Positions 51,877 to 60,653 of a stretch of 64,000 nucleotides of DNA are shown piece by piece. The position numbers and the translations under genes were made by a program. This DNA comes from Sphingomonas sp. Root720 (GTDB lineage: Bacteria > Pseudomonadota > Alphaproteobacteria > Sphingomonadales > Sphingomonadaceae). The notes below the pieces were generated by a model, which was not told where the DNA came from, ran no database searches, and worked only from the letters and a program-made list of their open reading frames with translations. The stretch is from NCBI RefSeq assembly GCF_001428605.1, contig NZ_LMID01000001.1, positions 62,001 to 126,000 on the forward strand, read 5' to 3'. The stretch's first letter is position 1. Each line of letters begins with the position of its first letter.

Positions 51877-53708
51877 TGGGTAGGACGGTAGGCGTCATCA
51901 TCGCGATCGGGGCAGCTGTCGGATTGACCATTCTCAGCGGCGGTCTTGCAACGGCTGCCGCTGCCGGCGCGACCATCGGGGGGACAACGCTCGCTGCCAC
52001 GAGCGCTCTCGCATTGGCCGCAACCGCTTATGCCGTGCAGGCGACCGCCACGGCTCTTGGCCTCGGACCATCGGCTCCGAAGCCAGACACGACAACAACA
52101 ACCGTCAAACTCCCCCGACCACCCCGGATCAGCGGCTATGGCATCAGCCGCCTGTACGGCGCGATCATCCTCTACGAGACGGCCTATGACGGCACGGCGA
52201 TCGACGTGCACGCCGTTCACGACGGCGAGATCGACCAGATCGTGCAGCGTTATCTCGGCGACGACGCGATCACCTTGACCGGGAACGTCGTGAACGAGGG
52301 CACCGACGGGCGCTACAAGGACGGTGCGATCAGCTTCTACGAGACGATGGGCGTGTCGCCCGGAACCCCTTTCGCCGCCGTCATAGCCGCTCTCCCGACC
52401 ATCTGGACCAGCGACCACCGGGGGGATGGCGTCGCCCTGATCGCGCTGCTGTCGTCGCCGGTGAAGTCGAAGAACTTCCTCGACGTCTACCCGAACAACA
52501 TCCCCTCCCCTTCGATCGCGGCGCAGTGGCAGAAATGTCCCGACCCCTATGCCGAGGATCCGACCGACGAAAGCGGGTGGACCTGGACGTACAATCCGAT
52601 CCGCCAGCTGATGCATTACAAGCTGGTCCGCGAGGGCGAGGATTTCGCGACCAAGTTCGCGCCGACGATCGCATTCTGGCAGGCTGCGGCCGATATCTGC
52701 GAGGAGGCGGTCGACCTCAAGGCCGGCGGCACCGAAGATCGCTACCGGTCCTCCGTCGCCCACAAGCACACCGACGCGCATGCGCAGGTCGTCGCGGGCC
52801 TGCTGTCGACCTGCGACGGGTGGATAGCACCGCGCAGCGATGGTGCCCTGATCGTCTACGCCGGGAAATATTACGAACCGACCGTGTCGATCGGGCCCGA
52901 GCATATCGTCGCCTATGACTGGCAGGGCGTTGGCGTCGACGACGACCAGGCCGTCAACGAGATAATCTGTTCCTACATATCGGCCGACCATGACTACAAC
53001 ACGGTCGAATGCGACGCATGGCGCGACGAAGAGGATATCGTCGACCGGGGTCAGGTGCTTTCCGACAGCCTCGACCCCCAGGTGCCGTCATGGGGCCAGG
53101 TACGGCGCCTCGCCAAGCGCAAGATGTCGCGGGTCAATGCGCTCTACCGCGGCACGGTCACGACCAACGTCGCCGGCCGCATCGTGCGGGGCCAGCGCTT
53201 CATCAACCTCGACCTGACCGAGGCGGGGACGACCTTCTATTCGGGCCCGGCAGAGATCACGGCGGTGACGCGCAACATGGCGACCGGCGGCGTCACCTTC
53301 ACCTGGGCAGCGGCCGATCCGAACATCGATGCGTGGAATGCCGCGACCGAGGAAGGTGAGCCGGCCGCGAAGGGCGACCGCGTCGCGCTTGAGCCGCTCG
53401 AGGCCCCGGAGATCACGTCGGCGAGCCCAGCCCTCACCGGGGACGGCCTGTCGGCACAGATCCTTGTCGCGATCGCCGCTCCCGACCGACCCGACCTGAC
53501 ATGGTATGCGCGGTGGAAGAAGTCGACCGACGCGATCTGGAACGAGGCGAGCTATAGCGATATCGACGCGAGCACGAGCGTCGAACTGCTCGTGGGCCTG
53601 GTCCCCGTCGATTCGATGGTCAACGTGCAGGCTTCGTTCGGGACCGGCGGCGGGCAGATATCGCCATGGTCGGCGACGGTGACGGTCGACACGACCTATA
53701 TCACCTGA
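51876..53708 (+). CDS. Tail tip / host-specificity protein (J-like)
   Basis: 610 residues. The first 60 are hydrophobic and Ala/Gly-rich (VGLTILSGGLATAAAAG), usual for GTA/J-type tail-tip proteins; then ISGYGISRLYGAIILYET and a long beta-rich part, with a C-terminal fibronectin-III-like module (about 520-605, LTWYARWKKSTD). It forms the central hub contacting the host. Confidence 0.82.
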   Translation: MGRTVGVIIAIGAAVGLTILSGGLATAAAAGATIGGTTLAATSALALAATAYAVQATATALGLGPSAPKPDTTTTTVKLPRPPRISGYGISRLYGAIILYETAYDGTAIDVHAVHDGEIDQIVQRYLGDDAITLTGNVVNEGTDGRYKDGAISFYETMGVSPGTPFAAVIAALPTIWTSDHRGDGVALIALLSSPVKSKNFLDVYPNNIPSPSIAAQWQKCPDPYAEDPTDESGWTWTYNPIRQLMHYKLVREGEDFATKFAPTIAFWQAAADICEEAVDLKAGGTEDRYRSSVAHKHTDAHAQVVAGLLSTCDGWIAPRSDGALIVYAGKYYEPTVSIGPEHIVAYDWQGVGVDDDQAVNEIICSYISADHDYNTVECDAWRDEEDIVDRGQVLSDSLDPQVPSWGQVRRLAKRKMSRVNALYRGTVTTNVAGRIVRGQRFINLDLTEAGTTFYSGPAEITAVTRNMATGGVTFTWAAADPNIDAWNAATEEGEPAAKGDRVALEPLEAPEITSASPALTGDGLSAQILVAIAAPDRPDLTWYARWKKSTDAIWNEASYSDIDASTSVELLVGLVPVDSMVNVQASFGTGGGQISPWSATVTVDTTYIT

Positions 53709-53712
53709 CGAA

Positions 53713-53725
53713 CTGGCGTCCGTAG
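53713..53725 (+). repeat. Late intergenic motif, copy 5
   Basis: CTGGCGTCCGTAG, four bases past the tip-protein stop; exactly 33 nt to the next ATG (53759). Confidence 0.85.
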
Positions 53726-53758
53726 CCTTCCGGGGGGCCTGCGCAGCATCGTCCGCCC

Positions 53759-54436
53759 ATGCTGGTCTTCCCCACATGGCGCTTCCCGTTCAAGTCGAAG
53801 GACTTCGACATCGACCTGTCGACGATCTCCGGCGGGGTGGCGCTCAACGGGTCCGAGGACATGATCGCGACCGACGGCGGCGGCAGCTGGTCGGCCGATC
53901 TCGGCAGCGCCGATCTCTACACGCGCGATCGCGTGATGCTGTGGCGGGCCTTCAAGTCGGCGCTGCACGGCGGGATCGATCCGTTCGTCTTCCCGGCCTG
54001 CGATGCCCGGCATCAGCCGCGCGCCCCGTCTGTGTTGGTCCCGCATAGCGATGGCAGCCCTTTTTCCGACGCAACGCTCTATTCGGGCGCGGACGGAGCG
54101 CTGACGGCCGGCGCCGCGTTGCGCGCGACCCAGATCGCGATCAGCCACAGCCTTGCCGAGCCGCTGATCGGGGGCGAGCGCTTCACCATCGTCCACGCCA
54201 CGATGAAGGATCGCTGCTACCAGATCGGGCGCATCCTCGCGCAGGATTCTACATCCGCCACCATCCAGTTCCACCCGCCGCTGCGGGAAGCGACCGAGGC
54301 GGACACGTCGATCGATTTCACCAATCCCCGCTGCGTCATGCACCTCGACGGAGCGATGCGCGCGCCGCTCGCCGGGCCGCGCTGGGCAACGGGTTCCGTT
54401 CGGTTCGTCGAGGATTTTTCAGGGAGTTACGTCTGA
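53759..54436 (+). CDS. Tail protein of unknown family
   Basis: 225 residues, FPTWRFPFKSKDFDIDLSTI then beta-rich; CVMHLDGAMRAP near the end. Similar proteins follow the J-like gene in related siphoviruses, as I recall. Probably part of the tip or fibre base. Confidence 0.68.
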   Translation: MLVFPTWRFPFKSKDFDIDLSTISGGVALNGSEDMIATDGGGSWSADLGSADLYTRDRVMLWRAFKSALHGGIDPFVFPACDARHQPRAPSVLVPHSDGSPFSDATLYSGADGALTAGAALRATQIAISHSLAEPLIGGERFTIVHATMKDRCYQIGRILAQDSTSATIQFHPPLREATEADTSIDFTNPRCVMHLDGAMRAPLAGPRWATGSVRFVEDFSGSYV

Positions 54437-57177
54437 TGAGCGCCAGCCAGATTCGGGCTGCTGTGGAAGCGGCGTTCCGCGATTTCACCGTGGACGGCGT
54501 ACCATCCAGCGGCGCGCATGATCCGATCAAGGTCGAGATCCGCTATGCGCTAGGTCAGCTGCTCGAGACGGCCTTGTCGTCGATCAGCTCCGGGCTGCTG
54601 CGGTACGCCACCGTTTCGGCCATGGAGGCTGTCACCGACAAGGACGATGGCCAACTCGCCTATGTCTATGCGAACAACGCCGACCCGGCCGACAGCGAAA
54701 ATGGCGTGTACCAGTGGGACGACGGCGGCAGCGAATGGGTCGTGGCCGACTGGTATTACGCCGCGGTCGTCGCCGCGGTGCAGGCGCAGATCCCGCCCGA
54801 CGACGTGGTGGTGACCGTCCTGCCGTACAAGGAGCTTCCGCCGAGCGGCTCCAACCTGCTGCGCGTCCACAGCATCAAGCTGTTGCCCTCGATCACGCTG
54901 CCGACCGACCCGCTCTACGTCCGCTACCTCTTCCGCGACCATGGTGGCGCTGGCGGCGCCGAGCGGACCCAGTTCATCATCTCCAAGTGGACCGGGTCTG
55001 CGGTCGACCTGATCGGTCTCGCGGGGTCCGGCGCCAACGTCAACACCGGCGGTTCTACCGGCCTGGTCGAGATGGACCTGAAAGCCGCCAGCGGCACGGC
55101 CTTCGCCGGGGTCGCGAACGACCAGAAAATCGGCACGCTGACGATCGACTTCAAGGACGGTGCCGACTTCACCGCCGGAACGCTCTCGGTAGCGACCAGC
55201 GAGCTCGAACCGCTGCGGTTGCAGATGCCGGCGGGTGACCAGGATGCCGTGGAGGAAAAGGTGAGCGATGCACTCGACGATCTGTCGCTGTCGAAGGTCC
55301 CCTTTGCCCAGGAGGTGACCGCCATTCCGATCCGGAAGCTGGTCAAGTCGATGTGGCTCTACGGCGCGGACCCGACGCACGACTATGCGATCTCGGTCCT
55401 GACGGTCGAGACCTTCACCACGCCATCTACCCGCCTTCGGATCACGGTTCGCGACCTGACGGACGGGGTCGACGTCTGTTCGGTGCTTAAGGGCGTCGCT
55501 TCACAGCCCGGCTTCGCCACCTTCGTCGCCACCCTGCCCGACATCGTCAAGGTCATGGGCGACGGCGCGACGCCGAAAACCCGGCTGTATTGCCTGATGG
55601 AGTTCGACTGGACCGCGGTGTCCGACTTCTTCAGCTATGGCTCCGCCACGATGGCCGGGGCGGGCATCAGCCCGGAGCGCCTGGTATCGGACGAGATGAT
55701 CGCGGATTATCTCGACAGCGATCATTGGCACGAGGTGATCCGCGTCGGCGATGGCGAGACCTACGAGACGCTGCGCGACGCCGTGGAAAGCACCTATTCT
55801 GCCATCTATGTCGGCTCCGACATCAACGGGGCACCGATCTGCGATCGGGCACATTATCACCACCGCATCCTGATCGACGTGGTCGACGACGCGACCTTCG
55901 ACGCGACCTTTCTCAAGCTGCCGAGCTTCGTCGATCTGCGCTGCAATGGCATCGACCGGACCCTGATTGTCCGGGAAAACACCGATCCGGATGCGATGAT
56001 CGAGGCTCACAAGAACCATAAGATCCGGGACTGCACCATCTACAGCGAGACGGCGGGCGAATATTGCATTCACTCGGATGACGCCAATCGTGACGTGCTC
56101 GACGGAACCGGGCAGTACATCCGCCTGCGCCAGTCGTTCAAGCGCGTGAAGCTCCAGGGCGCGATCGGCCATAACGGACCGCTGTTCGGATCGGGGATCT
56201 CGTCTGGCGAGGAGATCCGGTTCGAGGATTGCATCGGCGAGCATCTCGATCCGACCGCGACGCAGGCGGCCTTCTTCTTCCACAACAATGGCCCTACCAG
56301 CACGGCGCCGACGGTGGAGGTCGGGACGAAGCCCGCGCAGGTGACGATGCGCGGGACATCTTCCCCCGACCAGCTCGGGGTGATCCTTCAAACGATCGAT
56401 CCATCGGCGATATGCTCCCTGACCTTGATCGGTTGCGAGTTCCGGCTGATCCGGCTCGACATCGCGACCGGCGGCGAGGTGCGCACCGATCTTGTGTCCG
56501 ACCGCAACGCCTGGCGGATCGGCGGGCGTCATGACGGAGCGTTCCAGATGTTCGACCCGGTCGGCGCGACCGTGCTCAAGACGACGGCGGGCGAGGAGCC
56601 GAGCGGCGATGCGGCAGCGCTGATCTTCGGCGCGGTCGACGAACTCGGCCGGGGCGAGAAGTGGATCGGCGACGGCGATTTCACCTTGGGCAAGCGCCTG
56701 GGGGATTGCTCGTCGGTCACGAAGACGCTGACAATCGACGGGCAGGACTGCGTTTTCTCGACTGACCTGACCAACGCCAGCAACGCGACGATCGTCTCGG
56801 CGATCAACGCAGCGATCACGAGCAACCCCGTGTCGATCGTCGATATCGCGCTGGAATGGGTTCCCGACGCCGCGCCGAAACGGCGGGTGCGCAACAGTAG
56901 CGGCGCGACGATCGCCAAGGGCCGGTTCGTGCGGTTCAGCGGGGCATCGACCATCGTCGCCTGTGCGGCCGGCGAGCGCCCTGATGGCTGGACGCACCGC
57001 GACATGCTGGACGGCAGCGACGGCTATGTGATCCTGACGAAGCGCGTGCATCAGGATTATATCCCCGGCGCATCGGCCGGCACGGGCGAATGGGGCGTCA
57101 GTGCCGGCGGCGTGATCGATTACGCCGCCGCGACCAAGCTGGGCAGGACCATGGGAAGCATCGTCACCGTCTATTGA
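54436..57177 (+). CDS. Tail fibre/spike with beta-helix domain
   Basis: 913 residues, TGATG-coupled to the gene before. The N-terminus (SASQIRAAVEAAFRDFTVDG) is a phage-fibre attachment region. Around 430-690 it has a pectate-lyase-like right-handed helix (GDGETYETLRDAVES, DCTIYSETAGEYCIHSDDA, RFEDCIGEHLD). The C-terminus has a globular part ending near KLGRTMGSIV. It likely binds or cuts surface polysaccharide. Catalytic residues cannot be named. Confidence 0.8.
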   Translation: MSASQIRAAVEAAFRDFTVDGVPSSGAHDPIKVEIRYALGQLLETALSSISSGLLRYATVSAMEAVTDKDDGQLAYVYANNADPADSENGVYQWDDGGSEWVVADWYYAAVVAAVQAQIPPDDVVVTVLPYKELPPSGSNLLRVHSIKLLPSITLPTDPLYVRYLFRDHGGAGGAERTQFIISKWTGSAVDLIGLAGSGANVNTGGSTGLVEMDLKAASGTAFAGVANDQKIGTLTIDFKDGADFTAGTLSVATSELEPLRLQMPAGDQDAVEEKVSDALDDLSLSKVPFAQEVTAIPIRKLVKSMWLYGADPTHDYAISVLTVETFTTPSTRLRITVRDLTDGVDVCSVLKGVASQPGFATFVATLPDIVKVMGDGATPKTRLYCLMEFDWTAVSDFFSYGSATMAGAGISPERLVSDEMIADYLDSDHWHEVIRVGDGETYETLRDAVESTYSAIYVGSDINGAPICDRAHYHHRILIDVVDDATFDATFLKLPSFVDLRCNGIDRTLIVRENTDPDAMIEAHKNHKIRDCTIYSETAGEYCIHSDDANRDVLDGTGQYIRLRQSFKRVKLQGAIGHNGPLFGSGISSGEEIRFEDCIGEHLDPTATQAAFFFHNNGPTSTAPTVEVGTKPAQVTMRGTSSPDQLGVILQTIDPSAICSLTLIGCEFRLIRLDIATGGEVRTDLVSDRNAWRIGGRHDGAFQMFDPVGATVLKTTAGEEPSGDAAALIFGAVDELGRGEKWIGDGDFTLGKRLGDCSSVTKTLTIDGQDCVFSTDLTNASNATIVSAINAAITSNPVSIVDIALEWVPDAAPKRRVRNSSGATIAKGRFVRFSGASTIVACAAGERPDGWTHRDMLDGSDGYVILTKRVHQDYIPGASAGTGEWGVSAGGVIDYAAATKLGRTMGSIVTVY

Positions 57178-57238
57178 TGTCGGCGCGGATCAGCAGTTAC
57201 CCGAAGTCGACACGGGCGAAACGACCTCCTATCAGTGC

Positions 57239-58444
57239 ATGATGCAGGGTCGACATCAGCGCACAGGCGCTCCGGATCGCTTCGTCGTTCTGGATAGCTT
57301 CCGGGGATTGTTCGCCTGCATCGTGGCTCTGTTCCACCTGGGGACGACATCGTACATCGGCAGCCTGTCCATCATTAAGAATGGCTGGCTTTTCGTCGAT
57401 TTCTTCTTCGTTTTGAGCGGTTTCGTGATTGCCGCCGGCTACGGCAGTCGCCTCCGCGAAGGATATCCCCCGAGCCACTTCCTGCTGCTTCGGCTTGGTC
57501 GCATCTACCCTCTCCATATCGTGGTGCTGGCCGCGTTCGTCGCCCTCGAATGTCTCGCGTTGATCGTCCCCAGCCTCGTCGGGGCGCGGCATGCGTTCAC
57601 CGGCGTTCGGACGCCCGGCACCATCATCTCGAATATCTTTCTGATGCAGCCTTTCGCCGATGGATTGAGCTGGAACCAGCCGAGCTGGAGCATAGCGACG
57701 GAGTTCTGGACCTATGTCGCGTTCGCGCTGATCTGCTGCTTTGCCGCGCGCTGGTACGCCCTTATATTCGTCGCGATCATCATCATCGCTCCGATCTCGC
57801 TCGCCCTCGAGCCTCGCCACCTGTTCCAGATCGTGGGCTGGCAGGCGCAGGTTCGGTGCCTGTATGGATTCGCCGCAGGCTGCCTGGGCTATCTGATATT
57901 CCAGCATGTCCGCGTCCCGCGCGGAGCGCTTGCGACCCTCCTGGAAACGGCGATGGTGATCGGGATCGTGGCGTTCGTCTCTCTCGCTGGTGATGGAGCA
58001 TGGAGCTTGGCAGCACAGCCCATATTCCTCGGCGCCGTGCTGATCTTCGCCCATCAAGGCGGCGCCGTCAGCGCGTTGCTGCTCAAGCCGGCCTTTCGGA
58101 CCATCGGGCTGCTTTCCTACTCGATCTACATGATCCATATCTTCGTCGAAGCTCGCTTTCTGGACGTGCTGATCTTCATCCAGCGACCGCTTGGAATGGA
58201 GCTTGTCAGCGTGGAGCGGACGGCGACGTCGGCGACCAAGATGCTGGTTGGACCGGGGGTCGTGGGAGAAATCAGCGTGCTCCTGACCCTGGCTGCCATC
58301 ATCGCCTGTGCGGCGATCAGCTATCGCTACATCGAGAAACCTTGTCGCGATTGGTCGCGGCGGTTCGTTGCCCATCTCCAGCGCGGCCGCACCAATAATC
58401 GCGTGTCCGCTGCCGTGCGTGTTGAGCGGCGGCGGAAACCTTAA
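57239..58444 (+). CDS. Acyltransferase-3 (OafA-like) membrane protein
   Basis: 401 residues, about ten membrane spans. It starts VVLDSFRGLFACIVALFHLG, the acyltransferase-3 signature with catalytic His, and has FFFVLSGFVIAAGYGSR and SWSIATEFWTY. Phage-borne members acetylate O-antigen or other surface sugars and can block superinfection. It lies directly after the fibre gene, in the same direction. A possible lysogenic-conversion gene; its sequence is lower in GC. Confidence 0.88.
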   Translation: MMQGRHQRTGAPDRFVVLDSFRGLFACIVALFHLGTTSYIGSLSIIKNGWLFVDFFFVLSGFVIAAGYGSRLREGYPPSHFLLLRLGRIYPLHIVVLAAFVALECLALIVPSLVGARHAFTGVRTPGTIISNIFLMQPFADGLSWNQPSWSIATEFWTYVAFALICCFAARWYALIFVAIIIIAPISLALEPRHLFQIVGWQAQVRCLYGFAAGCLGYLIFQHVRVPRGALATLLETAMVIGIVAFVSLAGDGAWSLAAQPIFLGAVLIFAHQGGAVSALLLKPAFRTIGLLSYSIYMIHIFVEARFLDVLIFIQRPLGMELVSVERTATSATKMLVGPGVVGEISVLLTLAAIIACAAISYRYIEKPCRDWSRRFVAHLQRGRTNNRVSAAVRVERRRKP

Positions 58445-58465
58445 GCGCCCCCATTCTGGTCCCCA

Positions 58466-58478
58466 CTGGCGTCCGTAG
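58466..58478 (+). repeat. Late intergenic motif, copy 6
   Basis: CTGGCGTCCGTAG, 21 bases after the acyltransferase stop. The next plausible ATG is 58565 (mini-frame) or 58603. Confidence 0.85.
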
Positions 58479-58602
58479 CCCGCCCACTCCTCAAGGGTAG
58501 TTTGACGGCGGTAATCGGAATGGGCGCAGCGTCATAGCGTCCTGGGAAATCCTCGGGGATCGCCATGCTCAACAATTGCCATCACACCTCAGGCTGGGCC
58601 GC

Positions 58603-59097
58603 ATGAATGCCGGCACTCTCTCTCTCGGGCGGCCGCCGGTGAGCCCCTGGCTGGAAACCGCCTTCATCAAATATGGCTGGATCTGGATCGGCCTGTCGTT
58701 CGGGCTGGCGGCGAAATATGCGCTGCTGATCAAGCGCGGCGTTCCGATCCGGGGGCCGCTGGTCGTGGCCGACCTGCTGTTGCTGCCGATGGTCGCGCTG
58801 ATCGCCTATTCGATCACGTCGCGGCTCGGCGCCAATGGCGAGGCCGCCGCGCTGTTGAGCGCGCTCGCGACCGTCGGCGCCGATCGCCTGGTCAAGCTCT
58901 ACACCGAGCGGTTCCTCGACCGGGTGGATTCCGAGCTGCAAGCGATCGCCGCCCGCCAGCGCGCTGACATCCGCAACGAGGTCCAGGCCGAAATGTCGGC
59001 GCATGAAGTGATCGCCGACCAGATCACGGGCAAGGCGCCGGTTGACTATCACGCGCTGCGGCGTCCGCCGGTCGATCTCGGGAAGCCCGGCGCATGA
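58603..59097 (+). CDS. Holin-like membrane protein
   Basis: 164 residues. Two clear spans (KYGWIWIGLSFGLAAKYALL and VVADLLLLPMVALIAYSIT), a weaker third, then a charged helical cytoplasmic tail. This fits a phage holin just upstream of the endolysin, overlapping by ATGA. A 13-codon frame (58565-58606) overlaps its start. Confidence 0.65.
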   Translation: MNAGTLSLGRPPVSPWLETAFIKYGWIWIGLSFGLAAKYALLIKRGVPIRGPLVVADLLLLPMVALIAYSITSRLGANGEAAALLSALATVGADRLVKLYTERFLDRVDSELQAIAARQRADIRNEVQAEMSAHEVIADQITGKAPVDYHALRRPPVDLGKPGA

Positions 59098-59777
59098 TCG
59101 ATTGGAAGCCCGTCCAGCGCAACGTCGGGGTCACGGTCGATGGGATCGGCGGACCGAACACGATGCGCGCCCTGCTGCGCCGCGTGTCGGCGCTGGCCGG
59201 CGCCACGCCCGATCAGAGCGTCATCAACTCGCTCGCGACCTCGTCCCTCGTCCATCTCCCGGCATATGGCGTGACGGACAGTCGCGAGCGTATGGCATGG
59301 CTGTTCGCCGAGACCGCGAACGAGACCGGCGGCTATCAGCGCTTCGAGGAAAACCTCAACTATTCCGCCGAGGCGCTCGTCCGCACCTGGCCGAGCCGCT
59401 TCACGGCCGCCAGCGCCCCTGCCTATGCCCGCAAGCCGGAACTGATCGCCAACAAGGTCTATGGCGGCCGGATGGGCAACGACCAGCCCGGCGACGGGTG
59501 GGCCTACCGCGGCCGGGGGATGCTGCAGCTCACGGGCAAGGCCAATTACCTGCTGTTCGACAAGCGCCTGGGCATCGGGCTCGACACGCATCCCGAGATC
59601 GCCGCGGTGCCGGCCCTGTCCCTCCTGATCGCCTGCGAGTTCTACCGCGCCAACGGCGTCGTCGCGAAGATCGATGCGGGCGACCTGGCGGGCGCGCGGC
59701 GGATCACGAACGGCGGGTCGATCGGGCTCGACCATGTGAAGGCGCTCTTCACGAAGATCATGGGCCTGCTATCATGA
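59094..59777 (+). CDS. GH19 endolysin
   Basis: 227 residues. Chitinase-19/lysozyme domain with ERMAWLFAETANETGGYQRF (catalytic Glu pair), ENLNYSAEALVRTWPSRF, GRGMLQLTGKANY and the later ITNGGSIGLDH. Cuts peptidoglycan at lysis. The first 25 residues are too short for a binding domain and there is no signal peptide, so it needs a holin for release. Confidence 0.92.
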   Translation: MIDWKPVQRNVGVTVDGIGGPNTMRALLRRVSALAGATPDQSVINSLATSSLVHLPAYGVTDSRERMAWLFAETANETGGYQRFEENLNYSAEALVRTWPSRFTAASAPAYARKPELIANKVYGGRMGNDQPGDGWAYRGRGMLQLTGKANYLLFDKRLGIGLDTHPEIAAVPALSLLIACEFYRANGVVAKIDAGDLAGARRITNGGSIGLDHVKALFTKIMGLLS

Positions 59778-60031
59778 AGTCGACCATCCCCCATCTCCGC
59801 ATCGTCGTGGCGGTCTCCGCGTTCGTGCTGGCCTGCTTCGCGGCGGTCAGCTTCCATGTGCTGGTCTTTTCGACCGATGACGTCACCAAGGGCAACATCA
59901 TCGGCACGTGGCAGAACTTCGCCCTCCTCGCCGTCGGCTTCTGGCTCGGATCGAGTTCGGGCGGAAAGGCGAAGGATGATCCCGCCGGCACGGTCGCCGA
60001 CCCCGTCAATGTAAAGGACGTAGACGCATGA
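59774..60031 (+). CDS. Small two-span membrane protein (lysis cassette)
   Basis: 85 residues: spans at about 10-32 (VAVSAFVLACFAAVSFHVLV) and 42-60 (GTWQNFALLAVGFWLGSS). Likely a second holin, antiholin or part of a spanin. ATGA-coupled to endolysin. Confidence 0.65.
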   Translation: MKSTIPHLRIVVAVSAFVLACFAAVSFHVLVFSTDDVTKGNIIGTWQNFALLAVGFWLGSSSGGKAKDDPAGTVADPVNVKDVDA

Positions 60032-60387
60032 AGCGCATGATCATCATCGCCGCGCTGGCGCTGGCCGCCTGCACGCCGCACCCCGCCGCCCCCGGCGACA
60101 CGCCGGTCCAGCAGGTCGTCGACACCGTCGTCATCGAAGGCACCCGCGCCCTGATCCTCGCCGAGCTCGGCTATGAGAGCGCCGCCAACGTCGCGCTCGA
60201 GCTGATAAATGCCGGCGTGATCAAGGGCGAGGCCGCGGCCAGGGTGCAGGCCGCGAACGCCACGATCACCGGCTTGCTCGTCAAGGCGAAGGCCACGACC
60301 GACGCCGCCGCGCGCGCCGCGCTGGTCGCCCGCGCGCTGGACGAGACGTTCAAGCTCCAGACCCTGACGATGGGAGCCCGGCCATGA
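60028..60387 (+). CDS. Phage lipoprotein
   Basis: 119 residues with a lipobox (LALAAC, Cys15) after a short signal sequence. The mature part is helical with Ala/Val. As a small outer-membrane lipoprotein in a lysis cassette it may be the o-spanin, although it is longer than usual and not Pro-rich. Confidence 0.65.
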   Translation: MKRMIIIAALALAACTPHPAAPGDTPVQQVVDTVVIEGTRALILAELGYESAANVALELINAGVIKGEAAARVQAANATITGLLVKAKATTDAAARAALVARALDETFKLQTLTMGARP

Positions 60388-60647
60388 ACTTCGACGACCT
60401 GCTTAGCTTGGCGCAGAGTGCCGCCAAGATCGTCACCGCCTCGGGCCTCATCCCCGGAGCCGCGCCGATCGTCGATGCCGTGAACGAGATCGTCGACGTC
60501 GTCCGGCGGAATGTCGAGCAAGGCAAGGACGTGCTGGCGGCCGATCAGATCGAACAGTTGAACACCATTCTCGATCAGGTGCACGCGCGGGTGCTGTCGG
60601 TGTCCGACCGGCTCGACAAGGCGGCTGAAGCAGCCAGTAAGCGCTAA
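60384..60647 (+). CDS. Hypothetical helical protein, lysis region
   Basis: 87 residues, amphipathic helices (ADQIEQLNTILDQVHARVLS), no span. ATGA-coupled to the lipoprotein gene. Unknown. Confidence 0.62.
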   Translation: MNFDDLLSLAQSAAKIVTASGLIPGAAPIVDAVNEIVDVVRRNVEQGKDVLAADQIEQLNTILDQVHARVLSVSDRLDKAAEAASKR

Positions 60648-60653
60648 GCAGCG

